From Aquarana catesbeiana (taxonomy: Eukaryota; Chordata; Amphibia; Anura; Ranidae), in NCBI RefSeq assembly GCF_042186555.1, contig NC_133336.1:34163082-34227081 (forward strand): a stretch of 64,000 nucleotides of DNA, written 5' to 3'. Both the position numbers and the translations under genes were made by a program. Below are positions 1 through 12,149 of the stretch, piece after piece. How positions within the stretch are numbered: position 1 is the first letter of the stretch; every line of letters starts with the position of its first letter. The notes under the pieces were generated by a model. The model was given only the letters and a program-made list of their open reading frames with translations, searched no databases and was not told where the DNA came from.

Positions 1-3000
1 GTACTTTGACTCTCTCCTGTAGTATGTCCGCAGTCCCTGACCATCTCCTGTAGTATGTCCGCAGTCTCTGACCATCTCCTGTAGTATGTCCGCAGTCTCT
101 GACCATCTTCTGTAGTATGTCTGCAGTCTCTGACCATCTCCTGTATTATGACCATCTCCTGTATCATGGCTGCAGTCCCTGTAGTGCAGTGGTCATCAAC
201 CCTGTCCTCAGGTCCCACTAACAGGCCAGTTTTGCAAGATAACTGAAATACATCACAGGTGATATCATTTGCTGCTCAGTGATTGCAGTATTCTAGTCTG
301 CATCTCCCCAAAGTAATACCTAAAACCTGGCCTGTTAGTAGGCTCTGAGGACAGGGTTGATGACCACCGCTATAGTATGTCTTCAGTTTCTGACCATCTC
401 CTGTACTATGTTTGCAGTCCCTGACCATCTCCTGTAGTATATCTGCAGTCTCTGACCATCTCCTGTAGTACTGTATATCTGCAGTCTCTGACCATCTCTG
501 GTATCATGTCTGCAGTCTCTGGTCATCTCCTGCAGTATGTCCGCAATCTCTGACCATCTCCTGTAGTATGTCTGCAGTCTCTGACCGTCACCTGCATTAT
601 ATCTGCAGTCTCTTAGCCTCTCCTGTGGTATGTCTACAGTCTCTGACCATCTCCTGCTTTATGTCTGCAGTCTCTGACACTCTCCTGTAGTATGTCTGCA
701 GCCTCTGACCCAATCCTGTAGTATGTCTGCAGTCTCTGGTCATCTCCTGCAGTATGTCCGTAGTCTCTGGTCATCTCCTGCAGTATGTCCGCAGTTTCTG
801 GTTATGTCCTGCAGTATGTCCGCAGTTTCTGGTTATCTCCTGCAGTGTGTCTGCATTCTCTGGTTATCTCCTGCAGTATGTCTGCAGTTTCTGGTCATCT
901 CCTGTAGTATGTCCACAGTCTCTGACCATCTCCTGCATTATGTCTGCAGTCTCTGACCCTCTCCTGTAGTATGTCTGCAGTCACTGACCCTCTCCTGTAG
1001 TATGTCTGCAGTCACTGACCCTCTCCTGTAGTATGTCTGCAGTCTCTGACCCTCTCCTGCATTATGTCCGCAGTCTCTGACCCTCTCCTGCTGTATGTCG
1101 GCAGTCTCTGACCCTCTCCTGTAGTGTGTCTGCAATCTCTGACCCTCTCCTGTAGTATGTGTATTAATGTGCCGCTTTATTGCTCAATTATTTGGGATTG
1201 CTCCACTGCTCAGTGAGTTGTAATGATGTTCAGTAACCTGTAGCAACCAATCAGTGAACAGTAGTGATCTGCTGTAATCTCTAGCAACCAATCAGTGAGT
1301 GTTAATGATGTGCCCGAACAACAAGCAGTATGTCTGCAGTCTCCTGCATTATGTCTGCAGCCTCTGACCCTCTACTGTAATATCTCTGCAGTCTCTGACC
1401 CTCTGCTGTAGTATGTCTGCAGTCTCTGACCCCCTTCTGCATTATGTCTGCAGTCTCTGACCCTCTCCTGCATTATGTCTGCAGTCTCTGACCCTCTCCT
1501 GTAGTATGTCTGCAGTCTCTGACCCTCTCCTGTAGTATGTCTGCAGTCTCTGACCCTCTCCTGCTGTATGTAGGCAGTCTCTGACCCTCTCCTGTAGTGT
1601 GTCTGCAATCTCTGACCCTCTCCTTTAGTATGTGTATTAATGTGCCGCTTTATTGCTCAATTATTTGGGATTGCTCCACTGCTCAGTGAGTTGTAATAAT
1701 GTTCAGTAACCTGTAGCAACCAATCAGTGAACAGTAGTGATCTACTGTAATCTCTAGCAACCAATCAGTGAGTGTTAATGATGTGCTGTAACCCCTAACA
1801 ACAAGCAGTATGTCTGCAGTCTCCTGCAGTATGTCCGCAGTCTCTGACCATCTCCTGCATTATGTCTGCAGTCTCTGACCCTCTCCTGTAGTATGTCTGC
1901 AGTCTCTGTTCATCTCCTGCATTATGTCTGCAGTCTCTGACCCTCTCCTGCATTATGTCTGCAGACTCTGACTCTCTCCTGTAGTATGTCTGCAGTCTCT
2001 GACCCTCTCCTATAGTATGTCTGCAGTCTCTGACCCTCTCCTGTAGTATGTCTGCAGTCTCTCACCCTCTCTTGCATTATGTCTGCAGTCTCTGACCATG
2101 TCCTGCATTATGTCTGCAGTCTCTGACCATCTCCTGCATTATGTCTGCAGTCTCTGACCCTCTCCTGTAGTATGTCGGAAGTCTCTGACACTCTGCTGTA
2201 GTATGTCTGCAGTCTCTGACCCCCTCCTGCATTATGTCTGCAGTCTCTGACCCTCTAATGCATTATGTCTGCAGTCTCTGACCCTCTCCTGTAGTATGTC
2301 TGCAGTCTCTGGTCATCTCCTGCAGAATGTCCACAGTCTCTGGTCATCTCCTGCAGTATGTCTGCAGTCTCTGACCCAATCCTGTAGTATGTCTGCAGTC
2401 TCTGGTCATCTCCTGCAGAATGTCTGCAGTCTGTGGTCATCTCCTGCAGTATATCTGCAGTCTCTGGTCATCTTCTGCAGTATGTCCGCAGTCTCTGGTC
2501 ATCCCCTGCAGTATGTTTGCAGTTTCCGGCAGTATGTCTGCAGTCTCTGACCATCTCCTGCATTATGTCTGCAGTCTCTGACCCTCTCCTGTAGTATGTC
2601 TGCAGTCTCTGACCCTCTCCTGCATTATGTCTGCAGTCTCTGACCATCTCCTGCATTATGTCTGCAGTCTCTGACCCTCTCCTGTAGTATGTCGGAAGTC
2701 TCTGACACTCTGCTGTAGTATGTCGGAAGTCTCTGACCCCCTCCTGCATTATGTCTGCAGTCTCTGACACTCTAATGCATTATGTCTGCAGTCTCTGACC
2801 CTCTCCTGTAGTATGTCTGCAGTCTCTGGTCATCTCCTGCAGAATGTCCACAGTCTCTGGTCATCTCCTGCAGTATGTCTGCAGTCTCTGACCCAATCCT
2901 GTAGTATGTCTGCAGTCTCTGGTCATCTCCTGCAGAATGTCTGCAGTCTGTGGTCATCTCCAGCAGTATATCTGCAGTCTCTGGTCATCTTCTGCAGTAT

Positions 3001-3258
3001 GTCCGCAGTCTCTGGTCATCCCCTGCAGTATGTTTGCAGTTTCCGGCAGTATGTTTGCAGTTTCCGGCAGTATGTCTGCAGTCTCTGACCATCTCCTGCA
3101 TTATGTCTGCAGTCTCTGACCCTCTCCTGTAGTATGCCTGCAGTCTCTGACCCCTTCCTGTAGTATGTCTGCAGTCTCTGACCCCCTCCTGTAGTATGTC
3201 TGCAGTCTCTGACCCTCTCCTGCAGTATGTCAGCAGTCTCTGACCCTCTCCTGTAGTA
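1..3258. repeat. 31-bp minisatellite array (CTGCAG-containing)
   Basis: Tandem array of a 31-bp unit built around TGTAGTATGTCTGCAGTCTC followed by TGACC and CTCTCC. Variant units carry TGGTCATCTCCTGCAG. The array starts before the window. Higher-order structure is visible: a block at about 2255-2770 is repeated at 2772-3088 with a 517-bp offset. Two spacers (1153-1325 and 1629-1805) interrupt the array with CAACCAATCAGTGA-type subrepeats of about 39 bp. Because 31 is not a multiple of 3, the short ORFs on both strands are translation artefacts. The same unit reappears in inverted orientation near 60.6-61.8 kb. Confidence 0.95.
186..370. mobile_element. Short TIR element (MITE) inserted in the minisatellite
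   Basis: A 185-bp element with inverted ends: GCAGTGGTCATCAACCCTG at the left, and the reverse complement of GACAGGGTTGATGACCACCGC at the right. The interior has no coding sequence. Flanks are TGTAGT and TATAGT, both derived from the minisatellite unit, so the target duplication is imperfect or unclear. The ends resemble hAT-type MITEs but superfamily is not proven. Confidence 0.75.
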
Positions 3259-3562
3259 TGTGTATTAATGTGCCGTTTTATTGATCAATTATTTGGGATT
3301 GCTCCACTGCTCAGTGAGTGGTAATGATGTTCAGTAACCTGTAGCAATCAATCAGTGAACAGTAGTGATCTGCTATCTCTAGCAACCAATCAGTGAGTGG
3401 TAACAATGTGCTGTAACCTCTAGCAACCAATCTGCAAGCAGAAATTATGTGTTGTAACCTCTAGCAACCCACTAGTGAGTGGTAGTGATAGGCTGTAACC
3501 TCTGGCAACCAAAAGCAAAAAAATATTTGTCCAGGGCCCAATCAGTATTAAAGGCGGCCCTG
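3259..3562 (-). mobile_element. hAT-like element terminal segment beside the minisatellite
   Basis: After the 31-bp array come about 39-bp subrepeats with GTAGCAACCAATCAGTGA, then a segment ending in GGCGGCCCTG at 3562. Read on the minus strand this begins CAGGGCCGCC, and AAATATTTTTTTGC follows further in. That layout resembles the hAT-like end at 60347, which also borders a 31-bp array. The other end lies outside the window or is lost, so no target duplication can be read. Bases 3265-3396 are missing from the duplicated copy. Confidence 0.55.
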
Positions 3563-4146
3563 ATCCTGAGGGGTAAATAGCATGATTGCTTTGGATGCCG
3601 GGTAAAGCAGAACTAAAGGCACGATACTCACCTTTTCAATGCTCCCTCGCTGGCATTGGCATCTTCTCCTGTGTGTTGGGTTTTGCCATCTCCTTGGCCA
3701 GTTCGGGATGACTTCCCCCCTGCTCATGCACAGAAGCTAGTCATCTCGGCACACTGGATTGGCCCGGCTGCTGTAGGCTGTCCAGGGATGGCTGTGAGCA
3801 GACAGGTACTGTAGGGTTTATAGCAGAAGAGACATTGCATTTCTCCTCTGCAATAAAATGCCTGCCTGCTGACAGTGTATCATAGCGCAACTTTAGTTCC
3901 ACTTGAAGATTTTGGTATTCTCCTGCTTGCACACCCCGTCCCTACTAAAGCATAGAGACAGCACTCCTGGGAGAGCTACCTAGAGTAATAATTCTCTCTA
4001 CACTGCTTAAATCTGAAGTTTAATCTGCCTTTGCCTTCCTTGTTTCCTCTTTTCCACCAAACACACAAATATAACTTTTGTGTTTTCATTACAGGCCTTA
4101 TGTTGGACCTAGCAATATCATCACTGAGTCTCTAGGATCCCTAGGG
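3563..4146. repeat. Noncoding repeat-derived stretch (MITE-like 3603-3907)
   Basis: Imperfect inverted ends are visible: GGTAAAGCAGAACTAAAGGC near 3601 and CAACTTTAGTTCCACTTGAA near 3886. This suggests an old MITE. The rest (3908-4146) shows nothing recognisable. An AG acceptor-like site near 4094 is followed by a short ORF, but no homology supports an exon. Confidence 0.4.
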
Positions 4147-4572
4147 CAGTGGTCTCCAAACTGTGGCCCTGGGGCTGGATGCGGCCCTTTGCTTGCCTTT
4201 ATCCGGCTTTTCTATTTAGGATACACTAATAATTTAGTTTATTCAGCATGGAATGGAGCTTAGTTAAGTAGCATGAGGCTGTATATTCTTCAATATTTTA
4301 GTAAACTCATTCAATTAATCCAAGCTCTGCAAACTGAGATAATATGCACTGCATTGATGCATTCACACAATTTCACAGTAATGAGATAAAACAAAGCTCA
4401 GGAATATTCCTTTATCCCATTGTTTTGCAAATCTATGTACACTACAAACTGTATGATTGGATCGGCTCTGATATGGCTGTCTTTACTAACCTGACAGCTT
4501 ATTATTCTAAATAGGAAACCTTCATTTTTTTGCAAATATTAAAGATTCTAACAGCAAGAATGAGTCTTTACA
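4147..4572. mobile_element. hAT-like terminus and flanking AT-rich DNA
   Basis: Sequence beginning CAGTGGTCTCCAAACTGTGG at 4147 resembles the common CAGTGGT-type hAT end. No matching right end is visible. The remainder of the stretch is AT-rich and noncoding. Confidence 0.35.
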
Positions 4573-4776
4573 TTTAAAGAGCACCTGTCATTTCAGATCT
4601 ATCATGGCAGCGCCTGTTAGCGGGCATCCACTCACCTGCTGCCGCCACGTCCCTCACCTTGTTGTGTCACTGCCGCATCACCAGCCATCCCATTAAAGTG
4701 AATGGGACTGTCGGTGAGTCAACAGCGGGTCAGAGGAGGAGCTGCAGCGGGTCAGAGTTGACAGCTGCTCTTTAAA
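4573..4776. mobile_element. 204-bp MITE with TTTAAAGAGCA ends
   Basis: Left end TTTAAAGAGCACCTGTCA and right end TGACAGCTGCTCTTTAAA are inverted repeats with one mismatch. The interior is noncoding. The duplicate sits at 10067-10270. Confidence 0.8.
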
Positions 4777-5212
4777 AATTATGATTTAAATCAAATCCAT
4801 ACTGACACCCACTGTTTGCTGTTGCATGCTATGCGCACCACATTACTCTCCTTGGGGCACCCAAAGGTGTCCCAGGCCGCTAAAGTGTTCATGTTTGGCT
4901 TGAAGAAAAGGTGGCAACCCTAGTGCATTTGCCTTTATTAAATTAACCCCAGAGACTTACATTGTGAGGAGGATCAGTAAAGCACAACCAATGTGTAATG
5001 CTGCAAAGCAGGAAACAAAGATTGCATATGGAACTAGAAAAGCTACAATTTCTGGGGAAATTGTGTGAAGTGTTCTTGCCTCTACAACTGGAGTGGGCGG
5101 AGTAACTGGGTGGAGTGGCTGGAGTAACTGTGAAAAGTGTTAAAAAGCTTAATATTTTAAAAAGTATAAATAGTAGTAAACAAATTGAAAACGTCCCATC
5201 ATTAGCTGAAAG
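4777..5212. repeat. Repeat-derived noncoding DNA with a hAT end relic
   Basis: Bases 4880-4922 end in AAGGTGGCAACCCTA, matching the right end of the complete hAT-like element at 44341-45756, so this is a decayed or solo end of that family. The remaining sequence is noncoding with no recognised feature. Confidence 0.5.
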
Positions 5213-5470
5213 AGCTGAACATTTTTTTCAAAAATGATTTTTTTTTTCAAAAATGATTTTTTTTTTCAAAAATGTTTTTTTCAAAAATGATTTTTTTTTT
5301 CAAAAATGAATTTTTTTATTTTTTTCAAAAATGATTTTTTTTTTTTTCAAAAATGATTTTTTTTTTCAAAAATACATTTTTTTTTCAAAAATGATTTTCT
5401 TTTTTCAAAAATGAATTTTTTTTTCAAAAATGAATTTTTTTTTTTTTTCAAAAATATGTTTTTTTTTTCA
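5213..5470. repeat. T-rich CAAAAATGA simple-repeat tract
   Basis: About fourteen tandem copies of CAAAAATGA plus a run of T residues, unit about 17-22 bp because the T-run length varies. The duplicated copy at about 10707-10965 is nearly identical. Confidence 0.9.
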
Positions 5471-6046
5471 TGGGGCGGTCATAATGTTTTGGCTGATCAT
5501 GGGGTGGTCATAATGCTTTGGCTGATCATGGAGTTGTCAGCTTTTGTCACCTCCCACTATAGTTTTGAACATTTCGCCATTCATTCCTATGGGACCAATT
5601 TCGCCGCAAAAACAACGATATTTCGTGAACCATTCGGCGAAATGTTCCACAAAGTAATAGCACACCAATTAAATGACATTGAGGCCGGATTCACACTGGT
5701 ATTTTTCAGCTTTTCACAAAGTTCCAAAAGGTAATAGCACACCAATTAAATGACATTGAACATTTCGCCATTCATTCCTATGGGACCAATTTCGCCGCAA
5801 AAATGACGATATTTCGTGAACCATTCGGCGAAATGTTCCACAGTAAGTAATAAAGTAATAGTAAAAAAGTAATAGCACACCAATCGGGAACAATCCGCAC
5901 GTTTCGGTATATTACTTGTCTATGTAGTGTAAAAGCTATGGGAGGAGGTGGTAAATTTGGCTATAATAATAATAATATATATGTGAGATAACAGTAAGTG
6001 GTCTTGCTATGCAAGAACACTTAATTAAGGACAATGTCTGGCCCAT
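5471..6046. repeat. Tandem pair of short hairpin repeats
   Basis: A block that starts GAACATTTCGCCATTCATTC and ends GGCGAAATGTTCC occurs at about 5568 and again at about 5758 (190-bp spacing). Within each block the first and last 12-13 bases are inverted complements, giving a compact hairpin. Between the blocks lies a short segment including TTCACACTGG. The TCATAATGTTTTGGCTGATC motif is itself repeated just before. Confidence 0.7.
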
Positions 6047-6069
6047 ACATACACACACACACACACACA

Positions 6070-6113
<44 letters not shown>

Positions 6114-6125
6114 TTTTGTGAGATA

Positions 6126-6166
<41 letters not shown>

Positions 6167-6170
6167 TATA
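6047..6170. repeat. Compound CA/TA microsatellite
   Basis: (CA)n followed by two (TA)n runs separated by CTTTTGTGAGATACTGTA, which is itself a Tc1 end fragment. Copy 2 lies at about 11541-11661 and differs by single repeat steps. Confidence 0.9.
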
Positions 6171-6245
6171 CAGTATCCCACAAAAGTAAATACACCCCTC
6201 ACATTTTTGTAAATATTTTATTATATCTTTTCATGTGACAACACT
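6171..6245 (+). mobile_element. Tc1 terminal repeat truncated at the duplication junction
   Basis: Begins CAGTATCCCACAAAAGTAAA and runs 75 bp to ACAACACT, where the minisatellite starts abruptly. The intact version continues at 11662 and beyond. The truncation marks the breakpoint of the 5.6-kb tandem duplication. Confidence 0.9.
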
Positions 6246-9200
6246 CTCCTGTGGTATGTCTACAGTCTCTGACCATCTCCTGCTTTATGTCTGCAGTCTC
6301 TGACACTCTCCTGTAGTATGTCTGCAGCCTCTGACCCAATCCTGTAGTATGTCTGCAGTCTCTGGTCATCTCCTGCAGTATGTCCGTAGTCTCTGGTCAT
6401 CTCCTGCAGTATGTCCGCAGTTTCTGGTTATGTCCTGCAGTATGTCCGCAGTTTCTGGTTATCTCCTGCAGTGTGTCTGCATTCTCTGGTTATCTCCTGC
6501 AGTATGTCTGCAGTTTCTGGTCATCTCCTGTAGTATGTCCACAGTCTCTGACCATCTCCTGCATTATGTCTGCAGTCTCTGACCCTCTCCTGTAGTATGT
6601 CTGCAGTCACTGACCCTCTCCTGTAGTATGTCTGCAGTCTCTGACCCTCTCCTGTAGTATGTCTGCAGTCTCTGACCCTCTCCTGCATTATGTCCGCAGT
6701 CTCTGACCCTCTCCTGCTGTATGTCGGCAGTCTCTGACCCTCTCCTGTAGTGTGTCTGCAATCTCTGACCCTCTCCTGTAGTATGTGTATTAATGTGCCG
6801 CTTTATTGCTCAATTATTTGGGATTGCTCCACTGCTCAGTGAGTTGTAATGATGTTCAGTAACCTGTAGCAACCAATCAGTGAACAGTAGTGATCTGCTG
6901 TAATCTCTAGCAACCAATCAGTGAGTGTTAATGATGTGCCCGAACAACAAGCAGTATGTCTGCAGTCTCCTGCATTATGTCTGCAGCCTCTGACCCTCTA
7001 CTGTAATATCTCTGCAGTCTCTGACCCTCTGCTGTAGTATGTCTGCAGTCTCTGACCCCCTTCTGCATTATGTCTGCAGTCTCTGACCCTCTCCTGCATT
7101 ATGTCTGCAGTCTCTGACCCTCTCCTGTAGTATGTCTGCAGTCTCTGACCCTCTCCTGTAGTATGTCTGCAGTCTCTGACCCTCTCCTGCTGTATGTAGG
7201 CAGTCTCTGACCCTCTCCTGTAGTGTGTCTGCAATCTCTGACCCTCTCCTTTAGTATGTGTATTAATGTGCCGCTTTATTGCTCAATTATTTGGGATTGC
7301 TCCACTGCTCAGTGAGTTGTAATAATGTTCAGTAACCTGTAGCAACCAATCAGTGAACAGTAGTGATCTACTGTAATCTCTAGCAACCAATCAGTGAGTG
7401 TTAATGATGTGCTGTAACCCCTAACAACAAGCAGTATGTCTGCAGTCTCCTGCAGTATGTCCGCAGTCTCTGACCATCTCCTGCATTATGTCTGCAGTCT
7501 CTGACCCTCTCCTGTAGTATGTCTGCAGTCTCTGTTCATCTCCTGCATTATGTCTGCAGTCTCTGACCCTCTCCTGCATTATGTCTGCAGACTCTGACTC
7601 TCTCCTGTAGTATGTCTGCAGTCTCTGACCCTCTCCTATAGTATGTCTGCAGTCTCTGACCCTCTCCTGTAGTATGTCTGCAGTCTCTCACCCTCTCTTG
7701 CATTATGTCTGCAGTCTCTGACCATGTCCTGCATTATGTCTGCAGTCTCTGACCATCTCCTGCATTATGTCTGCAGTCTCTGACCCTCTCCTGTAGTATG
7801 TCGGAAGTCTCTGACACTCTGCTGTAGTATGTCTGCAGTCTCTGACCCCCTCCTGCATTATGTCTGCAGTCTCTGACCCTCTAATGCATTATGTCTGCAG
7901 TCTCTGACCCTCTCCTGTAGTATGTCTGCAGTCTCTGGTCATCTCCTGCAGAATGTCCACAGTCTCTGGTCATCTCCTGCAGTATGTCTGCAGTCTCTGA
8001 CCCAATCCTGTAGTATGTCTGCAGTCTCTGGTCATCTCCTGCAGAATGTCTGCAGTCTGTGGTCATCTCCTGCAGTATATCTGCAGTCTCTGGTCATCTT
8101 CTGCAGTATGTCCGCAGTCTCTGGTCATCCCCTGCAGTATGTTTGCAGTTTCCGGCAGTATGTCTGCAGTCTCTGACCATCTCCTGCATTATGTCTGCAG
8201 TCTCTGACCCTCTCCTGTAGTATGTCTGCAGTCTCTGACCCTCTCCTGCATTATGTCTGCAGTCTCTGACCATCTCCTGCATTATGTCTGCAGTCTCTGA
8301 CCCTCTCCTGTAGTATGTCGGAAGTCTCTGACACTCTGCTGTAGTATGTCGGAAGTCTCTGACCCCCTCCTGCATTATGTCTGCAGTCTCTGACACTCTA
8401 ATGCATTATGTCTGCAGTCTCTGACCCTCTCCTGTAGTATGTCTGCAGTCTCTGGTCATCTCCTGCAGAATGTCCACAGTCTCTGGTCATCTCCTGCAGT
8501 ATGTCTGCAGTCTCTGACCCAATCCTGTAGTATGTCTGCAGTCTCTGGTCATCTCCTGCAGAATGTCTGCAGTCTGTGGTCATCTCCAGCAGTATATCTG
8601 CAGTCTCTGGTCATCTTCTGCAGTATGTCCGCAGTCTCTGGTCATCCCCTGCAGTATGTTTGCAGTTTCCGGCAGTATGTTTGCAGTTTCCGGCAGTATG
8701 TTTGCAGTCTCTGACCATCTCCTGCATTATGTCTGCAGTCTCTGACCCTCTCCTGTAGTATGCCTGCAGTCTCTGACCCCTTCCTGTAGTATGTCTGCAG
8801 TCTCTGACCCCCTCCTGTAGTATGTCTGCAGTCTCTGACCCTCTCCTGCAGTATGTCAGCAGTCTCTGACCCTCTCCTGTAGTATGTGTATTGGTAACAA
8901 TGTGCTGTAACCTCTAGCAACCAATCTGCAAGCAGAAATTATGTGTTGTAACCTCTAGCAACCCACTAGTGAGTGGTAGTGATAGGCTGTAACCTCTGGC
9001 AACCAAAAGCAAAAAAATATTTGTCCAGGGCCCAATCAGTATTAAAGGCGGCCCTGATCCTGAGGGGTAAATAGCATGATTGCTTTGGATGCCGGGTAAA
9101 GCAGAACTAAAGGCACGATACTCACCTTTTCAATGCTCCCTCGCTGGCATTGGCATCTTCTCCTGTGTGTTGGGTTTTGCCATCTCCTTGGCCAGTTCGG

Positions 9201-11564
9201 GATGACTTCCCCCCTGCTCATGCACAGAAGCTAGTCATCTCGGCACACTGGATTGGCCCGGCTGCTGTAGGCTGTCCAGGGATGGCTGTGAGCAGACAGG
9301 TACTGTAGGGTTTATAGCAGAAGAGACATTGCATTTCTCCTCTGCAATAAAATGCCTGCCTGCTGACAGTGTATCATAGCGCAACTTTAGTTCCACTTGA
9401 AGATTTTGGTATTCTCCTGCTTGCACACCCCGTCCCTACTAAAGCATAGAGACAGCACTCCTGGGAGAGCTACCTAGAGTAATAATTCTCTCTACACTGC
9501 TTAAATCTGAAGTTTAATCTGCCTTTGCCTTCCTTGTTTCCTCTTTTCCACCAAACACACAAATATAACTTTTGTGTTTTCATTACAGGCCTTATGTTGG
9601 ACCTAGCAATATCATCACTGAGTCTCTAGGATCCCTAGGGCAGTGGTCTCCAAACTGTGGCCCTGGGGCTGGATGCGGCCCTTTGCTTGCCTTTATCCGG
9701 CTTTTCTATTTAGGATACACTAATAATTTAGTTTATTCAGCATGGAATGGAGCTTAGTTAAGTAGCATGAGGCTGTATATTCTTCAATATTTTAGTAAAC
9801 TCATTCAATTAATCCAAGCTCTGCAAACTGAGATAATATGCACTGCATTGATGCATTCACACAATTTCACAGTAATGAGATAAAACAAAGCTCAGGAATA
9901 TTCCTTTATCCCATTGTTTTGCAAATCTATGTACACTACAAACTGTATGATTGGATCGGCTCTGATATGGCTGTCTTTACTAACCTGACAGCTTATTATT
10001 CTAAATAGGAAACCTTCATTTTTTTGCAAATATTAAAGATTCTAACAGCAAGAATGAGTCTTTACATTTAAAGAGCACCTGTCATTTCAGATCTATCATG
10101 GCAGCGCCTGTTAGCGGGCATCCACTCACCTGCTGCCGCCACGTCCCTCACCTTGTTGTGTCACTGCCGCATCACCAGCCATCCCATTAAAGTGAATGGG
10201 ACTGTCGGTGAGTCAACAGCGGGTCAGAGGAGGAGCTGCAGCGGGTCAGAGTTGACAGCTGCTCTTTAAAAATTATGATTTAAATCAAATCCATACTGAC
10301 ACCCACTGTTTGCTGTTGCATGCTATGCGCACCACATTACTCTCCTTGGGGCACCCAAAGGTGTCCCAGGCCGCTAAAGTGTTCATGTTTGGCTTGAAGA
10401 AAAGGTGGCAACCCTAGTGCATTTGCCTTTATTAAATTAACCCCAGAGACTTACATTGTGAGGAGGATCAGTAAAGCACAACCAATGTGTAATGCTGCAA
10501 AGCAGGAAACAAAGATTGCATATGGAACTAGAAAAGCTACAATTTCTGGGGAAATTGTGTGAAGTGTTCTTGCCTCTACAACTGGAGTGGGCGGAGTAAC
10601 TGGGTGGAGTGGCTGGAGTAACTGTGAAAAGTGTTAAAAAGCTTAATATTTTAAAAAGTATAAATAGTAGTAAACAAATTGAAAACGTCCCATCATTAGC
10701 TGAAAGAGCTGAACATTTTTTTTCAAAAATGATTTTTTTTTTCAAAAATGATTTTTTTTTTCAAAAATGTTTTTTTCAAAAATGATTTTTTTTTTCAAAA
10801 ATGAATTTTTTTATTTTTTTCAAAAATGATTTTTTTTTTTTTCAAAAATGATTTTTTTTTTCAAAAATACATTTTTTTTTCAAAAATGATTTTCTTTTTT
10901 CAAAAATGAATTTTTTTTTCAAAAATGAATTTTTTTTTTTTTTCAAAAATATGTTTTTTTTTTCATGGGGCGGTCATAATGTTTTGGCTGATCATGGGGT
11001 GGTCATAATGCTTTGGCTGATCATGGAGTTGTCAGCTTTTGTCACCTCCCACTATAGTTTTGAACATTTCGCCATTCATTCCTATGGGACCAATTTCGCC
11101 GCAAAAACAACGATATTTCGTGAACCATTCGGCGAAATGTTCCACAAAGTAATAGCACACCAATTAAATGACATTGAGGCCGGATTCACACTGGTATTTT
11201 TCAGCTTTTCACAAAGTTCCAAAAGGTAATAGCACACCAATTAAATGACATTGAACATTTCGCCATTCATTCCTATGGGACCAATTTCGCCGCAAAAATG
11301 ACGATATTTCGTGAACCATTCGGCGAAATGTTCCACAGTAAGTAATAAAGTAATAGTAAAAAAGTAATAGCACACCAATCGGGAACAATCCGCACGTTTC
11401 GGTATATTACTTGTCTATGTAGTGTAAAAGCTATGGGAGGAGGTGGTAAATTTGGCTATAATAATAATAATATATATGTGAGATAACAGTAAGTGGTCTT
11501 GCTATGCAAGAACACTTAATTAAGGACAATGTCTGGCCCATACATACACACACACACACACACA

Positions 11565-11606
<42 letters not shown>

Positions 11607-11621
11607 TTTTGTGAGATACTG

Positions 11622-11657
<36 letters not shown>

Positions 11658-11740
11658 TATACAGTATCCCACAAAAGTAAATACACCCCTCACATTTTTG
11701 TAAATATTTTATTATATCTTTTCATGTGACAACACTGAAG
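6246..11740. repeat. Segmental tandem duplication, copy 2
   Basis: Near-identical to 620-6245. Differences I noticed are a 132-bp deletion (the sequence matching 3265-3396 is missing near 8893), a few substitutions such as the one near 8702, and one-base changes in homopolymer and TA runs. It carries the same minisatellite, MITEs (for example 10067-10270) and hairpin pair. Copy 2 continues directly into an uninterrupted Tc1 terminal repeat, so it is the copy with the native right flank. Confidence 0.95.
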
Positions 11741-12149
11741 AAATGACACTTTGCTACAATGTAAAGTAGTGAGTGTACAGCTTGTATAACAGTGTAAATT
11801 TGCTGTCCCCTCAAAATAACTCAACACACAGCCATTAATGTCTACACTCTGCTGGCAACAAAAGTAAGTACACCCCTAAGTGAAAATGTCCAAATTGGGC
11901 CCGATTAGCCATTTTCCCTCCCTGGTGTCATGTGACTCGTTAGTGTAACAAGGTCTCAGGTGTGAATGGGGAGTGTGACTGGAGTCACCTTGGGTGGGGA
12001 GCTTGTGGAACCCAGATTACCTTGGAGAGCACTGGTATCTCCTTGTTCAGCTCCCCCGGCGCCGCCTATGTGAAAGGTACTCTGTTGCTATTAGGGGCAC
12101 AGGGTGACCGAGAACCCCAGTCAGGTCTGCACTAACCAGACTCACTGTA

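Larger units (their letters stand above)
620..6245. repeat. Segmental tandem duplication, copy 1 (about 5.6 kb)
   Basis: This segment recurs at 6246-11740 almost base for base. The offset is 5626 before position 3264 and 5494-5495 after about 3397. The unit comprises most of the 31-bp minisatellite, its hAT-like terminal segment, several MITE-like repeats, a poly-T-rich tract, a CA/TA microsatellite and the first 75 bp of a Tc1 terminal repeat. The junction at 6244-6246 fuses the Tc1 repeat to the minisatellite with only about 2 bp of shared sequence. Confidence 0.95.

Noticed and set aside
1..3258. 31-bp repeats as possible CRISPR or coding array
   Set aside because: No spacers. The ORFs of 60-100 aa are frame artefacts of the minisatellite.
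4078..4263. Possible exon after an acceptor-like CATTACAG
   Set aside because: The translation has no recognisable motif and runs into a hAT-type end (CAGTGGTCTCC). No donor or conservation could be seen.
5936..6212. ORFs of YIYIYI and THTHTH type
   Set aside because: Translations of the TA/CA microsatellite.
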